A stretch of DNA of 64,000 nucleotides from Candidatus Aminicenantota bacterium (GCA_014360005.1 JACIYI010000012.1:24932-88931), one strand, 5' to 3'. Shown: positions 9,284 to 18,492, counted from the first letter of the stretch. Notes: generated by a model from the letters alone, not told the origin. A program made the numbers and translations.

Positions 9284-10525
9284 ATGAACCGAACTTCTAA
9301 AAAAATTACCGGCCCGCTTAAACTCCGGGCCGACCTGGAAATACGGCCGCTGAACTACCAGGGCCGGCGGGCATTGCTGGTGAGCGACCGCCTGGGCCTG
9401 ATAAAAAACCCGGTCCTGCTACAGGGAGAAGCCCTCGAGGTCCTGGCCCTGATAGACGGACAGAGAGAGCCGGATGACCTCAGGCTGGAATTCATGCGCC
9501 AGCGTGGTTATTCTTTGTCAGGAAGCAGTCTGGTCAGCGAAATACTGGAGAGTTTTCGCCAGCTGTGGCTGCTGGACACACCAGAGTTCCAGGCCCGGAA
9601 GAAGAGTTTAATCCAGGAGTTCGTGTCCCTGGAAGTGAGGGAACCAGCCCTGGCCGGAGAAGCTTACCCGGCCGAACCGTCGGCGCTAAAAAAGTTCCTC
9701 GGGCCAATCCTGGAGCTGGAAAAGCTGCCGCCGGAGATTGAAGCTGAGCTGAAGACCGGCGGCCGGCCGGCGGTGTTAATTGCCCCTCATATTGACCTGG
9801 GGCGGGGACGTCGCCTTTACTCCCGGGCTTATGCCTGCCTTCGAGGCCAGCAATACCGGCGGGTCCTGGTTCTGGGAACCGGCCACCTCCTGGAGAGCGG
9901 AGTCGTCTCGCTCAGTGCCAAGGATTTTGCTACCCCACTTGGCCGAATCAGGACTGACAAAGAAACCGTGAGACAGCTCACCGAAGCAGCCGGGGTGCTG
10001 GCCGCCCCCGATGATTTTGCCCACAAAAAAGAGCATTCCATAGAGTTCCAGCTCCTTTTCTTGCAGCATCTCCTCGGCAGTGACTTCGAGCTGGTGCCGG
10101 TTCTTTTCGGTTCTATAAATCAATGGCTGGAGACAGCCGGTCGGGCCTCGGGCATTCCAGGCTTTCAGCCCTTCCTGAAAGAATTGCGTGAAATTGCCTC
10201 CGAACCCGGGACCCTGGTAGTAGCGGCTGTGGATTTCTGCCACGTAGGACCAAAATTCGGTCACCAGCAGCCCGCTTCAGAATTCAAAGAAGAAGTGCTG
10301 GCTTTTGACCACGGACTGGTGGAAGCTCTGCTCCACCGGCAGGCAGAATTATTCTGGCGATTACTCCGGGAAAACGGCGACCGCTTCAACCTCTGCGGCT
10401 TCCCGGCCCTGGCGACGCTGCTGGAAATAATAACTGCCGGCAGGGGATATTTCCTGGGGCACGAGCTGGTGGAGGAATCGGCCACCCGCTCGGCCGTCAG
10501 TTTCGCTTCGCTGGTCTATTTCTGA
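9284..10525 (+). CDS. MEMO-family protein (AmmeMemoRadiSam system protein B) with N-terminal extension
   Basis: A 413-residue cytoplasmic protein. The C-terminal part (about 125-413) is a MEMO1-family domain, starting at AGEAYPAEPSALKKFL, with VLIAPHIDLGRG, VLGTGH and KEHSIEFQLLFLQ; the family fold resembles LigB dioxygenases. In bacteria it is often found with an AMMECR1-like protein and a radical SAM protein, neither of which lies in this window. The first 120 residues are an extra domain (GEALEVLALIDGQREPDDL ... ILESFRQLWLLD) that recalls the PqqD/RRE winged-helix pattern; that match is by eye only. AGGT lies seven bases before the ATG. The biochemical role is unknown. Confidence 0.85.
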   Translation: MNRTSKKITGPLKLRADLEIRPLNYQGRRALLVSDRLGLIKNPVLLQGEALEVLALIDGQREPDDLRLEFMRQRGYSLSGSSLVSEILESFRQLWLLDTPEFQARKKSLIQEFVSLEVREPALAGEAYPAEPSALKKFLGPILELEKLPPEIEAELKTGGRPAVLIAPHIDLGRGRRLYSRAYACLRGQQYRRVLVLGTGHLLESGVVSLSAKDFATPLGRIRTDKETVRQLTEAAGVLAAPDDFAHKKEHSIEFQLLFLQHLLGSDFELVPVLFGSINQWLETAGRASGIPGFQPFLKELREIASEPGTLVVAAVDFCHVGPKFGHQQPASEFKEEVLAFDHGLVEALLHRQAELFWRLLRENGDRFNLCGFPALATLLEIITAGRGYFLGHELVEESATRSAVSFASLVYF

Positions 10526-10549
10526 TTTCAGTTTTTAGCCTCTATCCTG

Positions 10550-10555
10550 TATAAT
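10550..10555 (+). promoter_or_regulatory. Possible -10 box for the ureohydrolase gene
   Basis: A perfect TATAAT sits 29 bases before the ATG of the agmatinase-family gene. No good -35 box is found 16-18 bases upstream, so this may be an extended or activator-dependent promoter, or chance. The gene could also be read through from the MEMO gene, 59 bases upstream. Confidence 0.35.
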
Positions 10556-10584
10556 TCTGCCTGAAAAAGTTTCCGGAGGGTGAC

Positions 10585-11430
10585 ATGACCGATTTTGGCG
10601 GTGCCCTGAAGAATTTGGCTAAGGTCAAAAAATTCCGGCTGGCTATCATCGGTGTTCCCTTCGACGAGAAGTCCAGCTTCAGGCGGGGAGCGGCCTCCGG
10701 CCCGGAAGCTATCCGCCGGGTGTCAACCGGCAAGTGCTACAATCCCGACACCGAGCTGGGCGTCGACCTGGCCGAAGACACGGTGCTGGTCGACCTGGGA
10801 GACGTTGATACTTCCGGCGATGCCCTCAAAACCTTTGCCAGCATTGAGGATAAAGTCGGACGGGTGGTGGCGGCTGGGGCGGTGCCAGTGATTCTTGGCG
10901 GAGATCACTCCATTACTTACCCGGCGGTCAGGGCCGTGGCCCGGAAATATGGCCAGCTCGACCTGCTGCACCTCGACGCTCATCCGGACATGTATGAAGA
11001 CCTGTACGGCGACCGGCTGTCACACGCCTGCCCCATGGCCAGGATACTAGAAGAACGGCTGGTTAAGAACCTGGTCCAGGTGGGCATCAGGGCCACCACA
11101 CCGGACATGGAAGCCATGGCCAGGAAATACCGGGTCAGGACCATCACCGCCAGGGAATACCCGGAGAAGCTGAAGCTGGAATTCAGGCATCCGCTTTACC
11201 TGTCACTGGACCTGGATGTCTTTGACCCGGCTTACGCTCCGGGAGTTTCTCACCATGAACCGGGCGGTTTGACTTCCAGGCAGGTCCTGGACCTGATCCA
11301 GCATCTTAAGGCCAGGATTGTAGCTTTTGACATCGTCGAGCTCAACCCCTCGCGGGATGTTTCAGAAATCACCGCCAGCCTGGCTTTCAAATTGATAAAA
11401 GAAATCGCAGGGCGCATTGTCAAGCCCTGA
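10585..11430 (+). CDS. speB: Agmatinase/arginase-family ureohydrolase
   Basis: A 281-residue enzyme with all the manganese-binding motifs of the ureohydrolase family in order: GGDHSITYP, DAHPDMY (DAHxD) and SLDLDVFDPAYAPG (SxDxDxxDPxxxPG), then a closing DIVELNP. The fold hydrolyses agmatine to putrescine and urea, or related guanidino compounds. The spacing fits agmatinase better than arginase, but guanidinobutyrase or formimidoylglutamase activity cannot be excluded. GGAGG lies six bases before the ATG. The M64 peptidase gene follows after 19 bases, so the two are probably co-transcribed. No other polyamine gene is adjacent. Confidence 0.87.
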   Translation: MTDFGGALKNLAKVKKFRLAIIGVPFDEKSSFRRGAASGPEAIRRVSTGKCYNPDTELGVDLAEDTVLVDLGDVDTSGDALKTFASIEDKVGRVVAAGAVPVILGGDHSITYPAVRAVARKYGQLDLLHLDAHPDMYEDLYGDRLSHACPMARILEERLVKNLVQVGIRATTPDMEAMARKYRVRTITAREYPEKLKLEFRHPLYLSLDLDVFDPAYAPGVSHHEPGGLTSRQVLDLIQHLKARIVAFDIVELNPSRDVSEITASLAFKLIKEIAGRIVKP

Positions 11431-11449
11431 ACAAAGTAAGGAGGGAGCC

Positions 11450-12931
11450 ATGAAAAAGTTGCTGTTAATATTGCTGGGAATAGCTGCCATTGCCGTCATT
11501 ATCTATTCAGTCGGAGCCCAGGATAAAACTGGTTTTGACCGCTTTTTTATTGACCGGACAATGCGGCTTGATTACTACCACACTGGCGACCACCAGGAAG
11601 AAATAGTTACCCTGGACCGAGTTTACCAGCAGGGAACCTGGGCCGGCCCGGTAAAAAACCTGCTCGACCCCTTCTTGCGGGGAAGGTACTGCGCCCGGAT
11701 CTACGAGGCCGCCTCCGGGCAGTTGATTTACTCCCGCGCTTTTGACAGTCTGTTCGGTGAATACAAGACTACCGAAGAAGCCCTGAAGGGCCTCAAGCGG
11801 ACCTTCCACGAATCGGTCCTGATTCCCTTTCCCAAGAGCAAGATTATTTTTACCCTGGAAGCCCGCGACCGGGAAAATAATTTCCATAAAATTTTTTCTG
11901 AGGAAATAGACCCGGCCTCCATCTTCATCGTCAGAGAAAAGGTGGAGCCGGGGGTCAAGGTGCTGGAGCTGGTCAAAAGCGGTAATCCCCACGACAAAGT
12001 GGACCTGGCCTTCCTGGCCGAGGGTTACACGGCTGAGGAAGAAGCCAAGCTCAAACAGGACCTGGACCGGTTTGTTCAGGTGTTCTTCAGCCAGGAGCCT
12101 TATAAGAGCCTGAAAAACAGGTTCAACCTCTACGGAGTCTTCAAACCCTCGGCCGAAAGCGGCTGCGACGAACCTTCTCACGGCCAGTTCAAGCAGACCG
12201 CCCTCAACTGCACTTTTGATTCTTTCGGTTCCGAACGTTACCTGCTCAGCGAGGACAACCGCCGTATCAGGGATGTGGCCGCCAGCGTTCCCTACGACGC
12301 CCTGTTGATCATGGTCAACCACAACCGCTACGGCGGCGGTGGTATTTACAACCTGTACTGCACCTTCACCACCGACAACCAGTGGTATGAATACCTGATG
12401 CTCCACGAATTTGGCCACTCTTTCACCGGCCTGGCCGATGAATATTACACTTCCCAGGTGGCTTATAACGAATTCTACCCCCGCGGGGTGGAACCGGTTG
12501 AGCCCAACATCACCGCTCTGCTGGACCCGGCCAGGCTGAAGTGGAAAAACCTGGTGGCTCCGGGCCTGCCTGTTCCCACGCCCTGGGAGAAAGAAGAATT
12601 TGACCGAATGGACCTGGCCTACCAGAAAATCAGACAGGAAGTTAACGAGAAGATTGCCAGGATGAAAAGGGAAGGCGCTCCGCTGGAGGAAATCGCCAGG
12701 CTGGAAGAAGAAAGCGAAAGGTTATCGCTGGAACAGGCCAGGAAGGTGGATGAGTTTCTGGCCCGCAGCCAGTATGCCGGGAAGGTCGGAGCCTACGAAG
12801 GTGCCGGCTATTCTTCCACCGGGCTGTACCGCCCGGCCGTCGACTGCATCATGTTCACCAAGGGCAAGAAGCCTTACTGCCCTGTCTGCCAGGAAGCCGT
12901 CCGCCAGATGATAGAATTTTACTGCCGCTGA
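11450..12931 (+). CDS. Exported M64 (IgA-peptidase-like) metallopeptidase
   Basis: A 493-residue secreted peptidase. After a signal peptide (about residues 1-24) comes an N-terminal beta-rich domain (about 30-150) and a catalytic domain with the zinc motif HEFGHSFTGLADEY (His319, Glu320, His323, likely third ligand Asp330). This layout matches the bacterial M64 family. A charged helical insertion, probably coiled coil, lies at about 385-435. ATG 11450 is preferred because AGGAGG lies five to six bases upstream and the signal peptide then starts properly; a TTG at 11417 would add eleven unsuitable residues. It probably digests extracellular or periplasmic proteins. A hairpin terminator follows. 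Confidence 0.9.
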   Translation: MKKLLLILLGIAAIAVIIYSVGAQDKTGFDRFFIDRTMRLDYYHTGDHQEEIVTLDRVYQQGTWAGPVKNLLDPFLRGRYCARIYEAASGQLIYSRAFDSLFGEYKTTEEALKGLKRTFHESVLIPFPKSKIIFTLEARDRENNFHKIFSEEIDPASIFIVREKVEPGVKVLELVKSGNPHDKVDLAFLAEGYTAEEEAKLKQDLDRFVQVFFSQEPYKSLKNRFNLYGVFKPSAESGCDEPSHGQFKQTALNCTFDSFGSERYLLSEDNRRIRDVAASVPYDALLIMVNHNRYGGGGIYNLYCTFTTDNQWYEYLMLHEFGHSFTGLADEYYTSQVAYNEFYPRGVEPVEPNITALLDPARLKWKNLVAPGLPVPTPWEKEEFDRMDLAYQKIRQEVNEKIARMKREGAPLEEIARLEEESERLSLEQARKVDEFLARSQYAGKVGAYEGAGYSSTGLYRPAVDCIMFTKGKKPYCPVCQEAVRQMIEFYCR

Positions 12932-12993
12932 CAAAAAAACGACCGGCTTATCCTGGCTGGCAATAGGACCAGGAAAAAATCAAATTCAAGCTT

Positions 12994-13025
12994 GGCTGCT
13001 TAAAACCGCAGCCGTGTTTTTTATT
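12994..13025 (+). terminator. Rho-independent terminator after the M64 gene
   Basis: GGCTGC at 12994-12999 pairs with GCAGCC at 13008-13013 across an eight-base loop, followed by GTGTTTTTTATT. The stem is short, but the T-run and its place 63 bases after the stop codon fit a terminator. Confidence 0.55.
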
Positions 13026-13876
13026 AGAAAAGCTGGGCAAAGACAACAGCTCGGTAATCCCTCCACTGAGATTAAAACCAAAAACGAGATGTAAGATTAG
13101 TTTTCGATTCCTAAACCGGGCGACAGGAGCTGGCTCCAGTTTGAGATGATGTTGCTTCAGCCAGCGAGCCGGCAGGTCTCAGAATTTTATTGTCTCTTTT
13201 CATGAATAAGTAAGACAAAAAAAGACCGAACTATTATTTTCAAAAAAGTTGCAACCTCGAAAATTGAAAATTTAGAGTCGAGAAGAGATGCGGGCTGTTG
13301 TCAGCAAAAGGGGGGTTGATGATGGGAACCAAAAAGGTGGGGGCTTTCCCCAGCCCGCCCAGGAAAGCCAATATCATTATATGACTTCAAAATAAAAAAT
13401 CAAGCATTTTTTTTATTTTTAAGTTAATTATAATCAATCTGTTAGAAAAATATTTGCCTGAACTTGCGTTAACGTTATCATTTTTGGCCGTCTTTTCTGT
13501 TTGTCTGCGGCCGGAGTGCAGCTGGGAGTTCCAGGGGTTAGTCGCCTCCGGTAGAACAAGCTGGAAGAAGCCAAAAAATATTTCCGCTGAAGCCGATGGT
13601 CTGAAGTAAGTTGTCATTAAAGATTATGAATTGGTAAACGCAATTCCAGGCATTCAAAGAATTGCCATCTCTCTTTTCTATTTGCTATCTGCAGCTACTA
13701 AGTAATAAAATTAAATCACCGGAAAAAGAATACCCTGGTGAAAAAAGAGACGAGACGACGCGAAAAAAACCAGGAGTCAAATTAGCCAATTGGTTGAGCG
13801 GGTCTTGGTGGCTGCCGGAGGCGGACTGAGTCCTGATTTTTCCGGTAAAGAAATTCCGGAAGCGAAGGAGAAGGAC
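13026..13876. other. AT-richer spacer, no gene seen
   Basis: About 850 bases, AT-rich around 13370-13460 and again near 13690-13760. The frame at 13387-13617 (-) has no ribosome site and looks random. The + strand frame before 13877 continues the DUF3467 frame backwards from a TTG at 13790, but lacks a ribosome site there. Confidence 0.5.
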
Positions 13877-14173
13877 ATGAACCAGGATGACTTAAAAGAC
13901 AAGAAGATTGACATCAAGGTTGATGAACACATCGCCGTCGGCCACTATTCCAACCTGGCGGCCATCAGGCACAGCCGGGAGGAATTCATTTTTGATTTTG
14001 CCTTTATCTTCCCCGATGGGCCGATGGGTAAGTTAGTGGCCCGGGTTATCCTGAGCCCGGCCCACGCCAAGCGCTTTGCTGAAGCTCTGGACAGCAATAT
14101 AAAAAGGTATGAAGAGCTGTTCGGACCGATAGTGCCGGCCGACATTCCACCCGGAGTTGGCTTTATCCAGTAA
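13877..14173 (+). CDS. DUF3467 family protein
   Basis: A 98-residue protein matching the DUF3467 family by eye: VDEHIAVGHYSNLAAIRHSREEF opens the domain and LSPAHAKRFAEALDSNI closes it, spanning nearly the whole chain. Members are small, widespread, probably cytoplasmic proteins of unknown role. There is no signal peptide or membrane segment. ATG 13877 is chosen because GGAGAAGGAC directly precedes it and the family domain begins just after. The FadL-type gene follows after about 100 bases behind its own candidate promoter. Confidence 0.82.
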   Translation: MNQDDLKDKKIDIKVDEHIAVGHYSNLAAIRHSREEFIFDFAFIFPDGPMGKLVARVILSPAHAKRFAEALDSNIKRYEELFGPIVPADIPPGVGFIQ

Positions 14174-14197
14174 AGAGGAAAATTTTTAAGGGTCAGC

Positions 14198-14226
14198 TTG
14201 ACATTGTCGGGCAAATTTAATAAAAG
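14198..14226 (+). promoter_or_regulatory. Candidate promoter of the FadL-type gene
   Basis: A perfect TTGACA at 14198-14203 is followed after 17 bases by TAAAAG (14221-14226), a weak -10 box. It lies about 50 bases before the start codon of the outer-membrane channel gene. Confidence 0.4.
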
Positions 14227-14277
14227 AAAGCCAGAATATCCGAGGGCGTTATTCGTAAAGGAACAGGAGGGATGGAA

Positions 14278-15540
14278 ATGAAAAAGAAAGCCAGCTGTCT
14301 GGTGCTTTTCATCCTGGTCTTGAGTTCTTCAGCTTTTAGCTCCGGCTTCCTGATTTATGAACACGGGACTGCAGCCATGGCTCTGGCCGGGGCTTTTGTC
14401 AGCCTGGCCAACGACCCTTCGGCCATTTTTTACAACCCGGCGGGAATCGCCTGGTTGCCCGGGACCCGGGTCAGTGCCGGTGGAACCTTCATTTTCCCGG
14501 CCGGGTCGCTGCTGCTGCCCAACTGGCCGGACCCGACTTTTCAGAAAGTTTATCAACTGGACCAGACCTTTTTCCCGCCACATTTTTACCTGACCCATAG
14601 GTTTGGGTCCAGGCTGGCTCTGGGAGTCGGAGTTTTTGCTCCCTACGGCCTGGGGACTGCCTGGCCGGTAAATTATCCTCTTAAGTACATCTGCACCGAG
14701 ACTTCCATGCAGACCCTGTTTGTCAACCCGACTCTGGCCGTCAAGCTGAATGACAATCTGTCAGTCGGCTTTGGTGTCTCCTACATTCATTCCACTCTGA
14801 AGCTTAGCCTGGTGCGCCACATCGAGATTCCCGAGGTCTGGGCTGGCGATGTTCCGGCTTCTCTGAAAAAAGCCAGCGGCGAAGCGGTGGCTTTCAACGC
14901 CGGCTTGCTCTACAAAAAAGGCGATTTTTCAGCTGGTTTCAACTGGAGAAGTAACTTTACTGTCGACTACAGCGGCGACTTTGTGCTGGATAAGAGCCAA
15001 GTGCCGGCTCCCATCAGCCCCTACATACCGGGTACCGGAACGGTGACCACTGCCTTCAAGCATCCCAATATTTTTGACCTGGGGTTTTCCTACCAGCTGA
15101 GCCCGAAGTTCCTGGTGGCTGTGGCCGGCCAGTACATTACCTGGAAGGTTTATGACAGCTATGAAATCAACATTGATTTCGAAGGTGGAATGAGCGAGCA
15201 GGAAGTGGTTGAAGAAAATTTTAAGAATTCGATCCTGCTGCGGGCAGCCGCCCAGTACCTGTTACGTGAAAACCTGGCCCTGCGGGCCGGAGTAGTTTAT
15301 GATCAGACTCCACAACCGGTGGAAAGTGTCGACCCCTCTCTGCCCGATGCCAGCCGGGTGGCATTTACCGCCGGATTGGGTTATACTAAGGGCAAGTTCA
15401 GTGTTGATGTGGCTTATATGTTTGAAATATTCCAGGATAGAACATCGCCCAATAGAGATATCTATCCGATCGGGCTCGGCAGCGGTACCTACCAGACCAG
15501 CGCCCAGCTCCTCGGTTTTACTCTGGGTTACCGGTTTTAG
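14278..15540 (+). CDS. OmpP1/FadL/TodX-type outer-membrane channel
   Basis: A 420-residue outer-membrane beta-barrel. After a signal peptide (about residues 1-20, MKKKASCLVLFILVLSSS) the mature N-terminus has the FadL hallmark: GTAAMALAGAFVSLANDPSAIFYNPAG, in which the NPAG motif forms the hatch. The rest alternates beta strands and ends in an aromatic strand (GFTLGYRF), typical for barrel assembly. Relatives take up long-chain fatty acids or other hydrophobic molecules. ATG 14278 is preferred over 14272 because AGGAGG (14265-14270) is then seven bases away instead of one. The 65-residue gene follows after 31 bases and shares the terminator. Confidence 0.9.
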   Translation: MKKKASCLVLFILVLSSSAFSSGFLIYEHGTAAMALAGAFVSLANDPSAIFYNPAGIAWLPGTRVSAGGTFIFPAGSLLLPNWPDPTFQKVYQLDQTFFPPHFYLTHRFGSRLALGVGVFAPYGLGTAWPVNYPLKYICTETSMQTLFVNPTLAVKLNDNLSVGFGVSYIHSTLKLSLVRHIEIPEVWAGDVPASLKKASGEAVAFNAGLLYKKGDFSAGFNWRSNFTVDYSGDFVLDKSQVPAPISPYIPGTGTVTTAFKHPNIFDLGFSYQLSPKFLVAVAGQYITWKVYDSYEINIDFEGGMSEQEVVEENFKNSILLRAAAQYLLRENLALRAGVVYDQTPQPVESVDPSLPDASRVAFTAGLGYTKGKFSVDVAYMFEIFQDRTSPNRDIYPIGLGSGTYQTSAQLLGFTLGYRF

Positions 15541-15571
15541 TTTGAAAAAAATTTTTTTGGAGGTTTAATTC

Positions 15572-15769
15572 ATGCCATACGCATTCACAAACACGAAGGG
15601 CATCACTTACTACCTGCATTCGCGCGAAGTCAAGCTGCGGGGCGGCAAGATGCAGACCATCTACTATTTTGCCAGAGAAGTCCGGCCCGGCGCCCTGGAC
15701 AGCGTTCCCGCCGGCTATCAGGTAGTGGAAACGGCCAAGACCGGCATGCCGATTCTGAAGAAGGCTTAG
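15572..15769 (+). CDS. Small conserved protein of unknown function
   Basis: A 65-residue soluble protein with no signal peptide and many charged and aromatic residues. The start is well supported: GGAGG lies eight bases before the ATG. Its central ITYYLHSREVKLRGGKMQTI and later VPAGYQVVE feel like a conserved small family I have met in similar genomes, but I cannot name it. It sits 31 bases after the FadL-type gene and is closed by a very strong terminator, so it is a real expressed gene, probably co-transcribed with the channel. Confidence 0.75.
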   Translation: MPYAFTNTKGITYYLHSREVKLRGGKMQTIYYFAREVRPGALDSVPAGYQVVETAKTGMPILKKA

Positions 15770-15811
15770 AATCCTTCCCGGCTTAAATTCTTAAAGAGCT
15801 CTGTAATCAAT

Positions 15812-15854
15812 AAGGAGGACAACTCTGGAGTGAGTTGTCCTCCTTTATCATTTT
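15812..15854 (+). terminator. Strong rho-independent terminator
   Basis: A perfect 14-base stem, AAGGAGGACAACTC (15812-15825) with its complement at 15832-15845, has a six-base loop and is followed by a T-rich tail (TTTATCATTTT). It ends the FadL-type / 65-residue transcript. The left arm contains an AGGAGG that is not linked to a start codon. Confidence 0.88.
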
Positions 15855-15906
15855 AAATTCATAGCTGATTTTGACTTGCTTCTGATGGCTGTTCTATACT
15901 GGGAGC

Positions 15907-16920
15907 ATGAAAATCATGAAAGTTGATGAGAAATATTTTTTTTGCTTCCTGTGGTTAACAATTTTTTTTCTGCAGCTGACAGCCTGCAGTTCCCGGTCTG
16001 AGCGGGGCGGAGAAGCGGCTGCCAGAACTTACCAGATAGCGGTTATTCCCAAAGGTACCACCCATGAATTCTGGAAAGCTGTGCACGCCGGAGCGGTTAA
16101 GGCCGGCCAGGAACTGGGGGTGGAAATATTCTGGAAGGGTCCGCAGAAAGAAGACGACCGGGCCCAGCAGATAACCGTGGTTGAAGATTTCATCAGCCGC
16201 CGGGTGGACGGGATAGTCTTAGCGCCACTCGACGACCGGGCCCTGATGAGGCCGGTGACTGAGGCCATGAGGGAAGGAATCCCGGTGGTCATCATGGATT
16301 CCAACCTCCAGGGCGAAAATTACATAAGCTTTGTAGCCACAGATAATTACCAGGGTGGGGTGCTGGCTGCCCATCGCCTGGCCCAAGTCCTGGGGAAAAA
16401 AGGAAAGATTTTTCTCATCCGCTACCTGGAAGGTTCGGCCAGCACTACTTTCCGGGAACAGGGTTTCCTCGAAACCATCAGCCGCGACTACCCGGAGATT
16501 GAAATCCTGGTCAAGGACCAGTTTGCCGGCACCACCACTGAGTCGGCTTACCAGCTGACGGAAAATCTCCTCAGCCGCTATCCCCAGGTGGAGGGAATTT
16601 TTGCTCCCAACGAATCCAGCACCTTCGGGGCCCTGCGGGCACTGCAGCATTTCGGCCTGGCCGGTCGGGTCAAGCTGGTGGGCTTTGATAGTTCCATCAA
16701 GCTGATCCAGGCCCTGGAGAAGAACGAAATTCAGGGACTGGTGCTCCAGGACCCGATGAAAATGGGTTACCTGTCGGTCAAGGTCCTGGTGGACCACCTC
16801 CAGGGCCGGGCGGTGGACAGGCGGATTGATACCGGGGTCAGCCTGGCCACCCCGGACAATATGAACCAGCCGGAAATAAGAGACCTGCTGGAACCTGATT
16901 TTTCGAAGTATGTCCGTTAA
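15907..16920 (+). CDS. Sugar ABC transporter substrate-binding lipoprotein (RbsB-type)
   Basis: A 337-residue periplasmic binding protein of the ribose/galactose/autoinducer family (Peripla_BP_4). The N-terminus is a lipoprotein signal peptide with lipobox LTAC (Cys near residue 27), so it is anchored by lipid. Family features include IAVIPKGTTHEFWKAVHAGA at the start of the first lobe, DGIVLAPLDDRAL, VVIMDSN and GFDSS. It would deliver a sugar to the ATPase and permease encoded downstream. GGGAG at 15901-15905 is too close to ATG 15907 and suits ATG 15916 better; either is possible. The sugar is unknown. Confidence 0.9.
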   Translation: MKIMKVDEKYFFCFLWLTIFFLQLTACSSRSERGGEAAARTYQIAVIPKGTTHEFWKAVHAGAVKAGQELGVEIFWKGPQKEDDRAQQITVVEDFISRRVDGIVLAPLDDRALMRPVTEAMREGIPVVIMDSNLQGENYISFVATDNYQGGVLAAHRLAQVLGKKGKIFLIRYLEGSASTTFREQGFLETISRDYPEIEILVKDQFAGTTTESAYQLTENLLSRYPQVEGIFAPNESSTFGALRALQHFGLAGRVKLVGFDSSIKLIQALEKNEIQGLVLQDPMKMGYLSVKVLVDHLQGRAVDRRIDTGVSLATPDNMNQPEIRDLLEPDFSKYVR

Positions 16921-16959
16921 GACAAAAGCAGTCGATGCCTGACAGATGGTGGAAAACTG

Positions 16960-18492
16960 GTGACCATGCCTGAAGAGTTGCTTCTCACCCTCAACGATAT
17001 CAGCAAGAACTTCGGCCACAACCTGGTCCTGGACCGGGTGGATTTTGATTTGCGGGCAGGCGAGGTCCAGGCCCTGCTGGGGGAAAATGGAGCCGGCAAG
17101 AGCACTCTCATCAAAATCCTGAGCGGAGCCTACCGGCCGGACGGCGGGCGGATGTTCATCTCGGGAGTGGAATACCGGCCCTCCGGGCCTCTGGACGGGC
17201 GGCGCCAGGGCATTGCTGTAATCTACCAGGAGTTAACGCTGGCTCCCCATCTGACAGTCGAAGAAAATATCATGCTCGGCCAGGAAGAAACCAGGCTGGG
17301 CCTGATTGATAGGAAGAAAAACCTGGAAAAGATACGGCGAGTGCTCGAATTCCTCCACCATCCTGACATCTCGCCCGATATTCCGGTCAGGAAACTGTCA
17401 GTCGGGGCCAGGCAGGTGGTGGAAATTGCCCGGGCCCTGGCCAGCCAGGCCAGGATTCTGGTCATGGATGAGCCCACCAGCAGTCTATCCCAGGAGGATA
17501 CCCGCCGGCTTTTTGAAATAATCAGGAAGCTCCGGGGGGAAGGGGTGGGTATCATCTACGTCAGCCATTTTCTGGAAGAGGTCCTGGAAATCGCCGACCG
17601 CTTCACTGTACTCCGTGACGGGCAGGTGGCCGGTCGGGGCCGGGTCGGTGAGACCACGGTTGAGGAACTCATCCAGCTGATGATCGGCCGGCGGATCTCT
17701 GAACTCTACCCCCGCCTGCCGCACCAGCCGGGAGAGATGTTGCTGAGCTGTGCCGGGTTAAAGAGCACCCGGATGAACCAGCCGGTTGACCTGGAGCTGA
17801 GGCGCGGGGAGATTCTGGGCGTAGCCGGCCTGGTGGGAGCTGGCCGGACCGAATTCCTGAGGGCCCTTTTCGGGCTGGACCGGCTGGAGTCAGGCCTGGT
17901 GGTAGTGGCCGGGCAGAAGTTCAGGCCGGAACATACCGGGGTCAGCATCGGCTGCGGACTGGGAATGCTGAGTGAAGACCGGCAGGTGGAAGGGCTGGCT
18001 GTCAGGTTAAGCCTGGCCGATAATCTGACCCTGAGCCGGCTGGAACCTTACGTCAGGTACGGATTCTTAAACGGCCGGAAGCAGAAAGCTGCGGCCGCCG
18101 GCTGGATAGAGCGGGTTAACATCAAGGCTCACTCCCCGGAGCAAAAAATCTGGACCCTGTCGGGCGGCAACCAGCAGAAGGTGGCCCTGGCCAGGCTGCT
18201 GCACCAGGAAGCGAAAGTTTTTCTACTGGATGAGCCGACCAGAGGGATTGATGTCAGGAGCAAGGCCCAGATTTACCAGCTCATGGGCCGGCTGGCGGCG
18301 GATAACAAAGCAGTGATTTTTGTCAGTTCCTACCTGCCGGAATTGCTGGGGGTGGCTGACCGGATAGCAGTCTTTCATCGGGGACAGTTAGTGGCTGTCC
18401 GGCCGGCGGCTGATTGGACCGAAGCCAGTCTGATGAAAGCGGCCATCACCGGGCGGGAAGAGACTAAGGTCGGAGCGGGAGAGCAACCTTGA
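16960..18492 (+). CDS. Sugar ABC transporter ATP-binding protein (RbsA-type, double domain)
   Basis: A 510-residue protein with two ABC ATPase halves, the usual form for ribose-type importers. The first half has Walker A GENGAGKST, signature LSVGARQVVEIARAL and Walker B ILVMDEPTSS. The second has a degenerate Walker A (GLVGAGRTE), signature LSGGNQQKVALARLL and LLDEPTRGIDV. This asymmetry is normal for RbsA/MglA. It powers uptake through the permease encoded by the overlapping next gene. The start may be GTG 16960, seven bases after GGTGG, or ATG 16966. Confidence 0.93.
   Translation: MTMPEELLLTLNDISKNFGHNLVLDRVDFDLRAGEVQALLGENGAGKSTLIKILSGAYRPDGGRMFISGVEYRPSGPLDGRRQGIAVIYQELTLAPHLTVEENIMLGQEETRLGLIDRKKNLEKIRRVLEFLHHPDISPDIPVRKLSVGARQVVEIARALASQARILVMDEPTSSLSQEDTRRLFEIIRKLRGEGVGIIYVSHFLEEVLEIADRFTVLRDGQVAGRGRVGETTVEELIQLMIGRRISELYPRLPHQPGEMLLSCAGLKSTRMNQPVDLELRRGEILGVAGLVGAGRTEFLRALFGLDRLESGLVVVAGQKFRPEHTGVSIGCGLGMLSEDRQVEGLAVRLSLADNLTLSRLEPYVRYGFLNGRKQKAAAAGWIERVNIKAHSPEQKIWTLSGGNQQKVALARLLHQEAKVFLLDEPTRGIDVRSKAQIYQLMGRLAADNKAVIFVSSYLPELLGVADRIAVFHRGQLVAVRPAADWTEASLMKAAITGREETKVGAGEQP

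Noticed and set aside
11417..11449. TTG start that would lengthen the M64 peptidase
   Set aside because: It would add eleven polar residues before the signal peptide, and AGGAGG sits correctly for ATG 11450 instead.
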